Below are positions 15,796-25,051 of a stretch of 32,195 nucleotides of DNA, one piece after another. The position numbers were made by a program, and so were the translations under genes. The DNA is taken from positions 2,092,462 through 2,124,656 of the forward strand of contig CP070629.1 in NCBI GenBank assembly GCA_020356005.1. The letters are read 5' to 3'. Source of the DNA: Thermoplasmata archaeon (GTDB lineage Archaea; Thermoplasmatota; Penumbrarchaeia; JAEHCK01; GCA-020356005). Position 1 is the first letter of the stretch; every line of letters begins with the position of its first letter. The notes beneath the pieces are model-generated. The model was not told where the DNA came from, made no database searches, and saw only the letters and a program-made list of their open reading frames with translations.

Positions 15796-16884
15796 ATGGC
15801 AGTTGTATCGTGGTTGGCGGACAGTTGTTATTACGGTGAGTTACCGGCGGGTTGCAGGCACTGTGCGGAGGGTGCGAAGCTTGTGGTACTGGTTACCGGG
15901 CTGTGCAACACGCGCTGTTATTACTGCCCCCTCTCCGAGAAGAAGCGTCATAAGGATGTGACATATGCAAACGAGCTTTTAGTTAAGAGCCGGTCGGATC
16001 TGATATCAGAAGCGAAGACGATCTCTGCGGAGGGTTCCGGTCTCACCGGCGGCGACCCCATGGCCAAGCCGAGGCGTACGGTGGACTATATCAAATACCT
16101 CAAGGAGCACTTTGGTAACAAGCACCATATCCATATGTACACCGTCCCCGATTTCGAACCGACTTGGCTCGGTAAGTTAGCAAAAGCGGGTCTTGACGAG
16201 ATACGGTTCCATATACCGCTCTCCGCCTGGAAGCGCAAGAGCGGAGAGCACCTTGACCTGATCTCTACCGCACTGGGCATTGAGCCGCACATGGATGTAG
16301 GGGTGGAACTGCCGGCTCTGCCGGGCCAGTTCGATATCCTGGCAGGACTCGCTGAGCGGCTGGACGGGTTGGGAGTACAGTTTCTAAACCTTAACGAACT
16401 TGAGTTCTCCGAGACCAACTGGCAGGCACTTCGTAAAAAGGGCTTCGATGTAAAAAACGATATTTCTGCGGGGGTTGAGGGAAGTGAGGAGCTCGGTATC
16501 AAGCTTGTGGAGTATGCAGATAGTTCAAGCTTCGATATGGGTGTACATTACTGTTCATCAAGCTTCAAAGACGCCATCCAGCTGCGCAACCGAATAATGC
16601 GCCGTGCGGAGCACACCAAGAAATCCTATGATATCGTCACCGAGGAGGGCATGTTCATCCGCGGTGTGATAGAGACCTCCGCACCTCAAAAACTTATCAG
16701 CGAACTGCGCGCACGCTACAAAATCCCGAAAAAACTGATCGAGTATGACCGCGCCAAGAGCCGTGTGGAGTTAGCCGCATGGATACTGGAGGATATCGCA
16801 GCGGACCTGGAGGACTGCGAGTGCTATATCGTGGAGGAATTCCCTACGGCAGATAGGCTGGAGGTTGAGAGGAGGAAGATTTGA
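15796..16884 (+). CDS. Radical SAM protein, COG2108-like
   Basis: A 362-aa protein of the radical SAM superfamily. The cluster motif is C37-x3-C41-x2-C44 (LCNTRCYYCPLSE), which binds a 4Fe-4S cluster for S-adenosylmethionine cleavage. GLTGGDPM is the following glycine-rich SAM-contact segment. Three more cysteines lie just upstream (C11, C20, C23). The overall pattern matches an archaeal family related to pyruvate-formate-lyase activating enzyme whose substrate is not established. ATG 15796 follows an AGGTTGGG stretch and an A/T-rich block about 30 bases upstream. It converges on the surface protein gene with only 16 bases between stops. Confidence 0.85.
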   Translation: MAVVSWLADSCYYGELPAGCRHCAEGAKLVVLVTGLCNTRCYYCPLSEKKRHKDVTYANELLVKSRSDLISEAKTISAEGSGLTGGDPMAKPRRTVDYIKYLKEHFGNKHHIHMYTVPDFEPTWLGKLAKAGLDEIRFHIPLSAWKRKSGEHLDLISTALGIEPHMDVGVELPALPGQFDILAGLAERLDGLGVQFLNLNELEFSETNWQALRKKGFDVKNDISAGVEGSEELGIKLVEYADSSSFDMGVHYCSSSFKDAIQLRNRIMRRAEHTKKSYDIVTEEGMFIRGVIETSAPQKLISELRARYKIPKKLIEYDRAKSRVELAAWILEDIAADLEDCECYIVEEFPTADRLEVERRKI

Positions 16885-16900
16885 TCTAAGTATAACAATC

Positions 16901-19900
16901 TTAAATTACACTTAACTCATTCTTTTCTTCGGGTTTTGCTACTTCCGCAGCTTCAGCTACCTCTGGTTCCTTTTGTGTTTCCTCTGCAGGTTTCTGAGTT
17001 TGAGGTTCTGTCACAATCGGAGGCGGTGCCCTGACAGGTACGTTTTCGTTCATGGTCGGCTTCTTCTTTTTCTTTAAAACCATTAAAAGAACTAAAACGA
17101 CAATAATCGCAACAACAATGATTAAAAGAATTGCCAGGGCAGAGCCACTGCCGGATGGTTTTGAAGATTTGTCATCGGGACCAACAGTCAGGGGTTCTTC
17201 ACCCGTTTCATAAACTTCATCATCCGTGTTCGTGACTTCAAAACCGTAAGTATAGCGCCCGTCATCAAGTTTTAATTCATAATAATAATCCTTGCCGTCC
17301 GTGTAATCCTGGTCATCGGGATCGGTTTCTTTCATTTCATATGTATCTGACCCGATCTTTAAAATCACTCCGTCATCATTAGGCGCGTCGTTATCTGAAT
17401 CTGTGTAGGTAACTGTAAAATTAAACTCACCGGTGGCTGAATCAAATGTATAGGATTCCTGAAGTAAAGGTTCACCTATGATAGGCCCGTCTGTTAAGGT
17501 CAACTCATCTTCGTTCTGATCAAAATCATGTTCTATGAGTGCCCCGTTTTTTTCAAAAACAGACGAATACAAATCGTATTTACCTGAATATGTATCCTCT
17601 GGCGGATCCCAGAGTATACTGGCCGTATATTCTGTTCCCGAAAATGAAAGATTTAAAATCTCGCCAGATGGGCTTTTCAACCCACTTGATTTATCTGTTA
17701 TGATGGTGATCTCGTTATTATCCTCATCTCGTACCTTAAAAGTAATCATGAGATCTCCTATGGGGGGATTGTCATTATCTGTAAATGATACAAACAGCTG
17801 TGTTTTTACATTTCCTTTCACCGTAAGAGAACTTGGTATGCACTGTGTATCTATGATCTCGGGCGGATTTTCTGTAGTTTCGATTGTTAATTCATCTTCA
17901 TTATCTCCGAAATCGTCAACGGCGATCCCGCCGCCGCTGTTTCTGATGGTGCTGTATAGGTCGTAATCGCCCAGGGAGATATCGTCAGGCGGGTTCCAGG
18001 CATAACTTGCAGTGTATACCGTACCGGAAAATGATATCGATACCAAGGAACCATATTCACCCACATCACCGTTGCCGGCATTTGTCGTAAGAATATAAAT
18101 GGTATCATCGGGTGCCCTTACCTGAAATGTCACGAAAAAGTCCGTCAATTCTTGATAGTTACTATCTGTAAATGTGGTATAGATTGTGGTGGTGCCGGAA
18201 CCTACTCTACTGACCGAAGTGGGTATACATGTGGTGTCATCAATCTCCGGTGGACTAATCAAGCTTATGATTTCCAATTCGTCTTCATTATCATCAAAGC
18301 CGTCCTCTGCACTATTCCCATTTGCATCTTCAACTTCAAAATATAAATCGTACCATCCCGTAAGAACGGTTTCATCAGGATTCCACGTAACCGAGGCGGT
18401 ATATACAGTTCCGGAAAAGTCAACGCTTACGATATTACCAAACTCACTCAAACCACCCTTGGATTGTCTGTCCACCAATACAATTTCATTGTTACTGGGA
18501 TCCCTGACCTTAAAGGTCACTTTGAAACTTGTTGAATCTGGTAAGTCCGCATCTGAGAATTCCGAGTATATCGTCACAATCCCATCCCCCATCTTATCTA
18601 CAGATGATGGTAGTGCAAATGTGGATCCTACTGTGATCGAGGGGATGTTATCTGAATTTATTAAAGTCAATTCATCCTGATTATCTTGAAAATCATCTTG
18701 AACGCTACCGCTTACACCGTCATCAACTTCGAAGTACAGGTCGTAGGTACCAACCTGAAAGGACGCATCGGGGTCCCATGTATAAGATGCGGTGTAGATA
18801 CCTCCTGAATATGCAATTGATACGGTACCTCCAAATTCACCTAACCCACCGTTTGCCTTATCCCTTACCAGTATGATTTCCGGTTGACCGCCTTGTTTTA
18901 TTTTGAATGTTACAATGAATGCAGACACATCGGGATTACCTGTGTCGGTGAATTCTGAGTAGATCGTTACGGTTGCTGTACCGTAAATATCAACCGATGA
19001 AGGTATGCACTTTGTCACTCCTACAGCAATTTCAGGCGGCTGAATCAATGAGTTGATAAGATTCAATTCGTTCGCGTTATTGCCAAACCCATCAATACTT
19101 TCACCGTAATTGTTTGATACAGAAAAATATAAATCGTAATTACCCAGGACCCATGTTTCGGCGGGATCGAATGAATAACTTGCGGTATAGATATTGTTAG
19201 CCGAATTGAATGTAACCGATAGCGCACCGCCGAGTTCACCTGCACCTCCCGAGGTTTTCTGGTTAATAAGTAAAATCTCGGTGCTGTCATCCGGCGCGCG
19301 TAATTTAAAGCTGACTTCGAATGATGAAACAGAAAGCAAATCGGGATTGGTGAACTGAGATGAAATGGTAACCTGGTTTGCGCCAACGACATCCACAGGT
19401 GAATTAACATCTGTTATGCCCGAACTAACCCCCGGGGGCCTTTTTATATAAATCTGTACGCTCCATCGTTTACAGATATCTGTACCTGCATCATTCCTGA
19501 TGTCGGTAGATATGATATACCAGTACCCGTCCTGGAGCGACCATGAAAAATCGTTACCGAGGTCAATAGCAAAGCGTGCATAATTGTTCTGGTACCTGGT
19601 AATTAAGGGATTTTGAAGAGTTCTTATATTTCTGGTTTCTTTATTATCTTTATAGTCTCTAATGTCAACTTTGGAATTTCCTTCGGAGGGTACTTCATTC
19701 TGGAATACCTCGACATATACTATACCGTACGATACAAAAGTTGATGCCAAATTAGTATATTCGGCGTCTGAATATGTTCTTATATATTTCATAGGTGAAC
19801 TGCCATCGCCAACAATAATAACATCATAAGTTCTAAAAATATTACCGTTATCATCTTCTATATTTGCTTCCACCAGATAATGATCTGCGGTCGATGGTGC

Positions 19901-20311
19901 CGTAAAACTTGATTCGTAAACATAGGGAGGGGAGGTCGATACCTGAGTAAACGCCGGATCCATGTCAATTACTTTAGTATCATCATAACTTCTTACAATT
20001 AATTCATTTGTACCCTGAAAATCCTGTACTCGTGTTGTTGACAATCTAACATAAACAGTTTCACCGATAGAAAATGAGGTATCATGGGAATTATCCCAAT
20101 GATATATCTCAAAAATATCATCACCTTCAGAGAATCCGCCGGCTGGTTGATTTCCTAGATTTCCTGTCCGTGCTGAGGTAGTTGCCTCCTCTGAAGAGCC
20201 TGCCGAACTTATCTGAATTGCACTTGCAATTATCAATATAATTATTATCACAGCCAAAATAAGTTTAAGAACATGTTTCACACTATCATTAGTTTTTAAA
20301 AAATTATTCAT
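16901..20311 (-). CDS. Giant membrane-anchored surface protein with five tandem repeats
   Basis: A 1136-aa protein. It starts with a short basic segment and a hydrophobic helix (LKLILAVIIIILIIASAI) that serves as signal or anchor. After about 290 residues of other extracytoplasmic sequence come five tandem beta-sandwich repeats of about 125-130 residues. Each opens with PPEI-xn-CIPSSV, continues with TIYSEFTD, VTFKVR and YTASYxWxPD, and closes with GxYDLYFEV and DNEDELTL. A sixth, divergent domain follows, then a helix (ALAILLIIVVAIIVVLVLLM), a KKKKK stop-transfer and a Pro/Glu-rich cytoplasmic tail of about 60 residues. The start ATG 20311 is chosen for GAGGTG six bases upstream, over the TTG at 20326. 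The two longest surface proteins here share the same plan but different repeats. Function unknown; adhesion or S-layer association is a guess. Confidence 0.8.
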   Translation of the reverse strand: MNNFLKTNDSVKHVLKLILAVIIIILIIASAIQISSAGSSEEATTSARTGNLGNQPAGGFSEGDDIFEIYHWDNSHDTSFSIGETVYVRLSTTRVQDFQGTNELIVRSYDDTKVIDMDPAFTQVSTSPPYVYESSFTAPSTADHYLVEANIEDDNGNIFRTYDVIIVGDGSSPMKYIRTYSDAEYTNLASTFVSYGIVYVEVFQNEVPSEGNSKVDIRDYKDNKETRNIRTLQNPLITRYQNNYARFAIDLGNDFSWSLQDGYWYIISTDIRNDAGTDICKRWSVQIYIKRPPGVSSGITDVNSPVDVVGANQVTISSQFTNPDLLSVSSFEVSFKLRAPDDSTEILLINQKTSGGAGELGGALSVTFNSANNIYTASYSFDPAETWVLGNYDLYFSVSNNYGESIDGFGNNANELNLINSLIQPPEIAVGVTKCIPSSVDIYGTATVTIYSEFTDTGNPDVSAFIVTFKIKQGGQPEIILVRDKANGGLGEFGGTVSIAYSGGIYTASYTWDPDASFQVGTYDLYFEVDDGVSGSVQDDFQDNQDELTLINSDNIPSITVGSTFALPSSVDKMGDGIVTIYSEFSDADLPDSTSFKVTFKVRDPSNNEIVLVDRQSKGGLSEFGNIVSVDFSGTVYTASVTWNPDETVLTGWYDLYFEVEDANGNSAEDGFDDNEDELEIISLISPPEIDDTTCIPTSVSRVGSGTTTIYTTFTDSNYQELTDFFVTFQVRAPDDTIYILTTNAGNGDVGEYGSLVSISFSGTVYTASYAWNPPDDISLGDYDLYSTIRNSGGGIAVDDFGDNEDELTIETTENPPEIIDTQCIPSSLTVKGNVKTQLFVSFTDNDNPPIGDLMITFKVRDEDNNEITIITDKSSGLKSPSGEILNLSFSGTEYTASILWDPPEDTYSGKYDLYSSVFEKNGALIEHDFDQNEDELTLTDGPIIGEPLLQESYTFDSATGEFNFTVTYTDSDNDAPNDDGVILKIGSDTYEMKETDPDDQDYTDGKDYYYELKLDDGRYTYGFEVTNTDDEVYETGEEPLTVGPDDKSSKPSGSGSALAILLIIVVAIIVVLVLLMVLKKKKKPTMNENVPVRAPPPIVTEPQTQKPAEETQKEPEVAEAAEVAKPEEKNELSVI

Positions 20312-20826
20312 AATTACACCTCTCAATATTCTATAAGTATCTCTTATCCTACCGATGGTTATTAAATCTATTACACCGATTAAAGAAGAATTATAACATA
20401 TTCGATTAGGATTATAATATATCCAACAGACGGAATACCCCGGGATATCCCATTAGATTTTATGATATTTTACATTCTTTTATATTAATTCCCTATACAA
20501 TCACACACTTAATAAAATAGTAATTATTTTTAATTTTGAATATATAATTTAGTTGTGATAAATATCAAAAATAAAATCAATTATATTAATTGAATTCCAC
20601 AAAAGTGCTTGTGTAACGGGGTCTAGAAACATTGCATAAAAACCGGGTATGGGGCATCGAACCTGGGGCAAGAACCCCCCTCTTGCCTCTTACCTCTTGC
20701 CTCTTGACTTTTGCCTCTTATGATGAAATTTCTCATAAATTCTTAATCATTATAAATTAAAATAATCGATTCTCAGATTGAAAAGATTTTAAATAGGTAT
20801 TGTGTATCCTGGCAAGTGGACTGGTT
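20312..20826. repeat. AT-rich spacer with a CCTCTTG heptad tract
   Basis: This divergent spacer is AT-rich, with short self-complementary words such as CCCCGGGATATCCC-like sequence near 20437-20450. At 20679-20720 six consecutive seven-base units of CCTCTTG type occur with only few changes. The block TTTTAAATAG near 20788-20797 may be a promoter box for the UppP gene. A GGTTCGATGCC match on the minus strand near 20660 looks like a tRNA T-loop but lacks the rest of a cloverleaf. No gene is seen. Confidence 0.65.
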
Positions 20827-21684
20827 ATGGATATATCTGAATCGATTATACTGGGCATAATCCAGGGTCTTACGGAGTGGCTGCCCATAAGCAGCTCTGG
20901 GCATCTGGTACTCGCCAATAAATGGATGGGGATGGCAATGCCGGTGTCCTTCGGCGTTATATTACACCTATCTACAGCACTGGTCATAATCGTAATGTTC
21001 AAAAATGATATAAAAACAATAATTAAAAGCGTAACAAACCCGAAATTGCCCGGCGATCCGAAAAAAAGGTACAACTCCACTAAGAATCCAGGTAAATCCC
21101 CGGGATACTGGCAGTGCGCCCGAACAGACCCTCAAGCACTGTTCGGGTGGTGGATAATCGTTGGTAGTATGCCTATAGCATTCATCGGAATGCTCTTCTA
21201 TGAAACCTTTGAAGTATTTTTCAGCTCCGTAATCATCGTCGGAATAGCTCTTATAGGGTCGGGGCTGGCCCTGGCGATAAGTTCAACAGTGATCAAAACC
21301 GCTCACAAGAAACAGATGAATGCACTGGATGCGTACACCATCGGGTTGGGACAGGGTCTTGCACTGATACCCGGGTTCTCACGCTCCGGGCTCACCATAT
21401 CCTTCGGGCTGCTTCGTAATGTGGAGCGCGAGACCGTTGCGCGCTATTCCATTCTTCTGGCGGTGCCCGCCATTATAGGCGCCGCCATCTGGGAAACGCC
21501 CGGCATGATAAACGGGGGCACCGCAGGTGTGCCGCCCCTGGCGCTGCTGGTTGGGGGCGTGACCGCTTTTGTTGTCGGGTACGTGGCAATCAAACTACTT
21601 CTGTTCATCGTCAAAAAGGCCGGGCTGCATTTTTTCGCACTGTACTGCTTCGGACTGGGTGTGATTATCATATCCACGGTATAG
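20827..21684 (+). CDS. uppP: Undecaprenyl-diphosphate phosphatase family protein (UppP/BacA)
   Basis: A 285-aa polytopic membrane enzyme. The first family signature QGLTEWLPISSSGHL (residues 13-27, catalytic Glu17 and His26) and the second, PGFSRSG(LT), are both intact. UppP removes a phosphate from a C55-type polyprenyl diphosphate to recycle the lipid carrier used for glycan assembly; in an archaeon the substrate is probably a dolichyl- or related polyprenyl diphosphate. A hydrophilic loop of about 30 residues (KLPGDPKKRYNSTKNPGKSP) between the first helices is longer than in many bacterial members. ATG 20827 gives the usual family N-terminus; the TTG at 20800 would add nine residues. Confidence 0.92.
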   Translation: MDISESIILGIIQGLTEWLPISSSGHLVLANKWMGMAMPVSFGVILHLSTALVIIVMFKNDIKTIIKSVTNPKLPGDPKKRYNSTKNPGKSPGYWQCARTDPQALFGWWIIVGSMPIAFIGMLFYETFEVFFSSVIIVGIALIGSGLALAISSTVIKTAHKKQMNALDAYTIGLGQGLALIPGFSRSGLTISFGLLRNVERETVARYSILLAVPAIIGAAIWETPGMINGGTAGVPPLALLVGGVTAFVVGYVAIKLLLFIVKKAGLHFFALYCFGLGVIIISTV

Positions 21685-21796
21685 TCTCCTGCCGAAACCT
21701 TTATCAAGTTGGCCATCTTGTTTTCAAAATTTACTTATAGTTTCTACGTATTTTGTTTTCCCCCAAATTTGAGTATCATTAATTTAATCAAGAGAG

Positions 21797-21925
21797 TTTA
21801 TTGTTATGGGAAGAATCCCCTAACAACCCCACTTTCTTTATCTACTTGGGTGATGCCTTTGGCATCACCCATAGAGATAAGAAAAGAGAGGGGTTTAGGA
21901 GAGATTCTTCTCCCCCAATAATAAA
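21797..21925. repeat. Near-complete 129-base hairpin
   Basis: The tip is perfect: TGGGTGATGCC (21847-21857), loop TTT, GGCATCACCCA (21861-21871). The stem continues outward with small bulges through TTATCT/AGATAA, CCCC/GGGG, GGGAAGAATCCCC against GAGATTCTTCTCCC, and TTTATTG against CAATAATAAA. The foldback covers almost the whole element. It is between UppP (stop 21684) and the charged protein, both on plus. It could be a transcription terminator/processing site or a MITE-like insertion; no target duplication is clear. Reading frames 21709-21921 and 21801-22076 across it are not credible. Confidence 0.75.
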
Positions 21926-22011
21926 ATCCTCAATTACAATTAAATTACCGCTTTTTGGAAGCAATAATATATTACTAATGTTTGATATCCAGGCGCAAGG
22001 AGCGAGCCAAG

Positions 22012-23535
22012 TTGCCAGACCCGGAAAGAATATTGAAAGAGCGCATAAAGGAAGACCGCCGACGCGAGAAGCTTAAGGATAAGCTTGAGAAGAAATACAA
22101 GAGCGGTAAGATCGATCAGCGTACTTATATGGAGGAGCTGCACAAGATCGGTTATGTGACGCAAAAGGAGCTCGTTGAGGATTTCAGGCGCATGATACAG
22201 GATGAGATCGCCAGGCTTGAGAGCCTGGACGGTGAGGACGACCAGGGAAGGGGGCCGCCTCCACCTCCACCGCAGCCGCCGCACGACCAGCCTCCTTACG
22301 GTAACGATTCTATGAAGGATTTAGAGTTTAAGCCGCCGCGGAATAGAGAGCCCTGGCGGGATCACCCAGATGACGGGGTAAAACCAGATTCAAACACCCC
22401 TTCAGTGGGGAATGATCAGGTAGAAGAAGAAATCGAAGAAATCTCGGTGGATCTGGCGGATTGGGAATTCGAAGAAGATGAAGATGATGAAGAGGAGTAT
22501 GAAGATGAAGACGAAGAGGACGAGGATGAAGAGTACGAGGATGAGTATGAGGATGAAGAGGAGAAGGATGAAGAAGAGGAAGAGGATGTAGGTAAAGACC
22601 TCGGTGATAAAGGTAAAAGGGACTTTGTGGATGTAGTCAAGGTGGACCACCGGTCGGGTGTGGTGGACTATTCCGATATCAAGCATATGGATTATTCATC
22701 TGCAAAGGTCATGGATTCGTACCACAAGGCGGAGGAAGTGGGGGTTGAAGGTGAGGATAGACCTAAACCTAGAAAGAAAAAGAAGTGGAAAAAAGCGAGG
22801 CCGAAGAAGAAGGCAAGACCCAGGGTGGAAGAGCCCGAAGAGCCCGAGGTCAGCGGGCCATCGATCACAGAGGCGGAAGAGCTGGTTATCGGAACTGGAG
22901 ATGAGGATGAGGGATTGGACCTGGAAGAGGTTTTGATACCTGATGTGGGTTCGACACTGAGGAGTAAAAAAGAGGCGGCGGAGCAAAAGAAGGTGATTGC
23001 GGAAATATTATGGGAAGCGGACGAAAAGGACCAGGCATGGCTCCAGAAGCGGTTTTTAGAGGAGATCGAGGAGCTGCGGGAGAGGAGACGCAAGCAGCTT
23101 GAGGAGGAGGCGAAAGCCGCCGGGCTTGAAGCGGAAGTAGCGGATATGGAGGATTGGGAGCTTGTAAAACTCATAAAAAAGACCTCTAAGGTGAAATCCC
23201 ACGGGAAGATCAAAAAGCGGAGCCGCGAGATATGGCGAGTGGTGGTGAGCGAGCCAGAAGAGGAGGAGGTCTTAGAGGAGGAGACCCGGTGGGAGAAAAA
23301 GGATGAAGCGAAGGAGGAGAAGGAGGTTGAGCCGGAACCGGAGCCAGTACCCGAACCGGAACCCGAACCGGAACCCGAGCCGGAGCCGGAACCGGAGCCA
23401 GAGGTAAAGAGGGAGGAGAAGAAACCCAAGAAAAAAGAGGTAAAGAAGAGGGAAGAGAAGAAGAAAAGAAAAGCGAAGGGGAAGAAGAAGAAAAAACGGG
23501 AAGAAGAGGAGGAAGAAGAGGTCGAGTGGGATTGA
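22012..23535 (+). CDS. Highly charged low-complexity protein with SHOCT-like N-terminus
   Basis: A 507-aa protein I do not recognise as a whole. Residues about 1-70 are helical and basic; LEKKYKSGKIDQRTYMEEL resembles a SHOCT (short C-terminal) oligomerisation motif. Then follow a PPPPPPQPP run, a strongly acidic Asp/Glu stretch (about residues 145-200), a basic KKKKWKKARPKKK region, a further helical region with DEKDQAWLQKRFLEEIEELRERRR, a PEPEPE repeat, and a Lys/Glu tail. It has no signal or membrane helix. TTG 22012 is chosen because AAGGAG lies nine bases upstream; the TTG at 21982 lies before that site. The long frames on the opposite strand are composition shadows. A scaffold or nucleic-acid-binding role is a guess. 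Confidence 0.75.
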   Translation: MPDPERILKERIKEDRRREKLKDKLEKKYKSGKIDQRTYMEELHKIGYVTQKELVEDFRRMIQDEIARLESLDGEDDQGRGPPPPPPQPPHDQPPYGNDSMKDLEFKPPRNREPWRDHPDDGVKPDSNTPSVGNDQVEEEIEEISVDLADWEFEEDEDDEEEYEDEDEEDEDEEYEDEYEDEEEKDEEEEEDVGKDLGDKGKRDFVDVVKVDHRSGVVDYSDIKHMDYSSAKVMDSYHKAEEVGVEGEDRPKPRKKKKWKKARPKKKARPRVEEPEEPEVSGPSITEAEELVIGTGDEDEGLDLEEVLIPDVGSTLRSKKEAAEQKKVIAEILWEADEKDQAWLQKRFLEEIEELRERRRKQLEEEAKAAGLEAEVADMEDWELVKLIKKTSKVKSHGKIKKRSREIWRVVVSEPEEEEVLEEETRWEKKDEAKEEKEVEPEPEPVPEPEPEPEPEPEPEPEPEVKREEKKPKKKEVKKREEKKKRKAKGKKKKKREEEEEEEVEWD

Positions 23536-23688
23536 ACGGTGGGCGGATATAATTTAGAGTATGGAGTCTGTTTTTTAGGTATACCCTTTTCCGGGGTTTA
23601 AAAAAATACTTTTGCATGTTTAAATACCTCCACTCCTAGAAAAATTATTAATAAGATAAATCGTTGTGGGATTAAGATTGAGATGTAG

Positions 23689-24624
23689 ATTGAAGAAATA
23701 AAAAATAATCTCGAGTATAGAGTACTGTCTTATTGGGGGATTATAACGCGAGAAAAACGATGGGCCGTTATATCGATAATATTACTAATCTCAATTATTT
23801 TATGGAGTGCATCATTGTTCCTACCCTGGTGGCATTTGAAATTCGAATCCAATGTTCTTGATATCATTACAGTGGACTATGGGATGGCCTATGAGTTAAC
23901 TGAAGCTTATTTCGAATCAAATGTAATAAATGAAGAGGAGGCGGATTTGGAGGATTTTGATTATGATGATTGGAGAGATGAAGATGATTCGGATGATACT
24001 ATTCTAGTTTTTGATATTACTTTTTACTTAGTATTAACAGCAATAATATTTACCGTTATATCTTTAATTGCTGTAATCGTGATCGGTGTTAGAAAAAGCT
24101 CAGGAAAGGTAGGAATGGGATTGTTATCATTCACATTTATAATTGCGATTACAATCCCCATTTTATTCGCTTCATCGTTACCGGGAGGTTTTAGTCAAGA
24201 TTATGATGATTTAAGATCTTCAGCGGGAACAGACACGTACGAATTGGAAGGAGCCGACCAATCGAAACCCAAATATTGTGAGGATTTCGCCGGTACACAA
24301 AAGGGTGAATATTTCGAAATGTCCTGGGGACCGAGATTGGGGTGGTATCTATCTATAGCAGCGTTTGTACTTATAGGCACTTCGATGATTCTTACCTTTT
24401 TTCCACCTCGTGCTCCCAGAGAGACCTATAAAGGGCCAAAGCCGCCATCATACCAAATCGATGAACATCTGGAAATAAAAGAAGCAGAAGTGATTTCTGA
24501 ACCGATAGTAGAGGAGAAGACAATTGAATGCCCCAGATGCAAGAGCCGATTTGATGTTAGGATTCGACAACGGCCTGCAAAAATTGAATGTCCGTTCTGC
24601 GGTGTGGAAGGTGAAATCAAGTAG
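23689..24624 (+). CDS. Membrane protein with C-terminal zinc ribbon; unusual ATT start
   Basis: About 311 aa if translation begins at ATT 23689, directly after an in-frame TAG. The first standard start codon in frame is TTG 23815, which would cut into an obvious first helix (RWAVISIILLISIILWSASL, about residues 24-43). The protein then has an acidic external loop, two helices, a second external segment ending in CEDFAGTQKGEYFEMSWG, a last helix, and a C-terminal zinc ribbon: ECPRCKSRF ... IECPFCGVEGEIK. Four helices with a cytosolic zinc ribbon is a common plan in Thermoplasmata-like genomes, function unknown. Either ATT is the true start or one base is missing: an extra G would make TTG-GAA, as in the next gene. 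It is followed 51 bases later by another zinc-ribbon protein. Confidence 0.65.
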   Translation: MEEIKNNLEYRVLSYWGIITREKRWAVISIILLISIILWSASLFLPWWHLKFESNVLDIITVDYGMAYELTEAYFESNVINEEEADLEDFDYDDWRDEDDSDDTILVFDITFYLVLTAIIFTVISLIAVIVIGVRKSSGKVGMGLLSFTFIIAITIPILFASSLPGGFSQDYDDLRSSAGTDTYELEGADQSKPKYCEDFAGTQKGEYFEMSWGPRLGWYLSIAAFVLIGTSMILTFFPPRAPRETYKGPKPPSYQIDEHLEIKEAEVISEPIVEEKTIECPRCKSRFDVRIRQRPAKIECPFCGVEGEIK

Positions 24625-24675
24625 ATTACTCATTAAATCAGAATTTAAACACATATAAAAGAAATGGTGGTATAA

Positions 24676-25032
24676 TTGGAAAAGTGTCCCCGATGTGGAA
24701 ATGAACTAGAATTTATTGAATTTGAAAATGAGCTTTTTTGTGAGATGTGCAACAGGTTCTACCCGATACATTCCGGAGCTATTACAACAAAAAGCATAAT
24801 CGGCGTTGCTGTGATTCTTATTATCATGTTGGGTGCTATTTGCTTATGTTTTTTTCTCGCCCAACCAGTGGAGCATGCCGGGGACGATGACTCAGAATTG
24901 TTTGGTGAGGGTAATAACGTAAACAGCAATTATAATCAAGATTATCAAGAATCAGTAGAAATTGAATCTGATTCAATGAATCAAAAAAATCCGATACCCC
25001 AAGAATTTTGTTCTCGCCAGGAAATCTTTTAA
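24676..25032 (+). CDS. Small zinc-ribbon membrane protein
   Basis: A 118-aa protein of unknown function. The N-terminal zinc ribbon CPRCGNELEFIE ... CEMCNRFYP (residues about 4-30) is followed by one membrane helix (SIIGVAVILIIMLGAICLCFFLA) and an acidic Asn/Asp-rich C-terminal tail. The start is TTG 24676, next to an in-frame stop and preceded by GGTGG. Topology predicts the ribbon inside and the tail outside. It forms a pair with the preceding zinc-ribbon membrane protein and converges on the minus-strand peptidyl-tRNA hydrolase gene 19 bases on. Confidence 0.65.
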   Translation: MEKCPRCGNELEFIEFENELFCEMCNRFYPIHSGAITTKSIIGVAVILIIMLGAICLCFFLAQPVEHAGDDDSELFGEGNNVNSNYNQDYQESVEIESDSMNQKNPIPQEFCSRQEIF

Positions 25033-25051
25033 AGATTTTCCATAATTGATT

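Noticed and set aside
20640-20690. tRNA-like T-loop (GGTTCGATGCC on minus)
   Set aside because: The T-stem does not pair and no matching D-arm, anticodon arm or acceptor stem can be found nearby.
21709-22076. Two short plus-strand frames between uppP and the charged-protein gene
   Set aside because: Both are translated from the long hairpin and overlap each other or the next gene.
22416-23429. Ser-rich and Phe/Ile-rich frames opposite the charged protein
   Set aside because: They are shadows of GAG/GAA/GAT-rich codons on the plus strand and have no independent start or ribosome signals.
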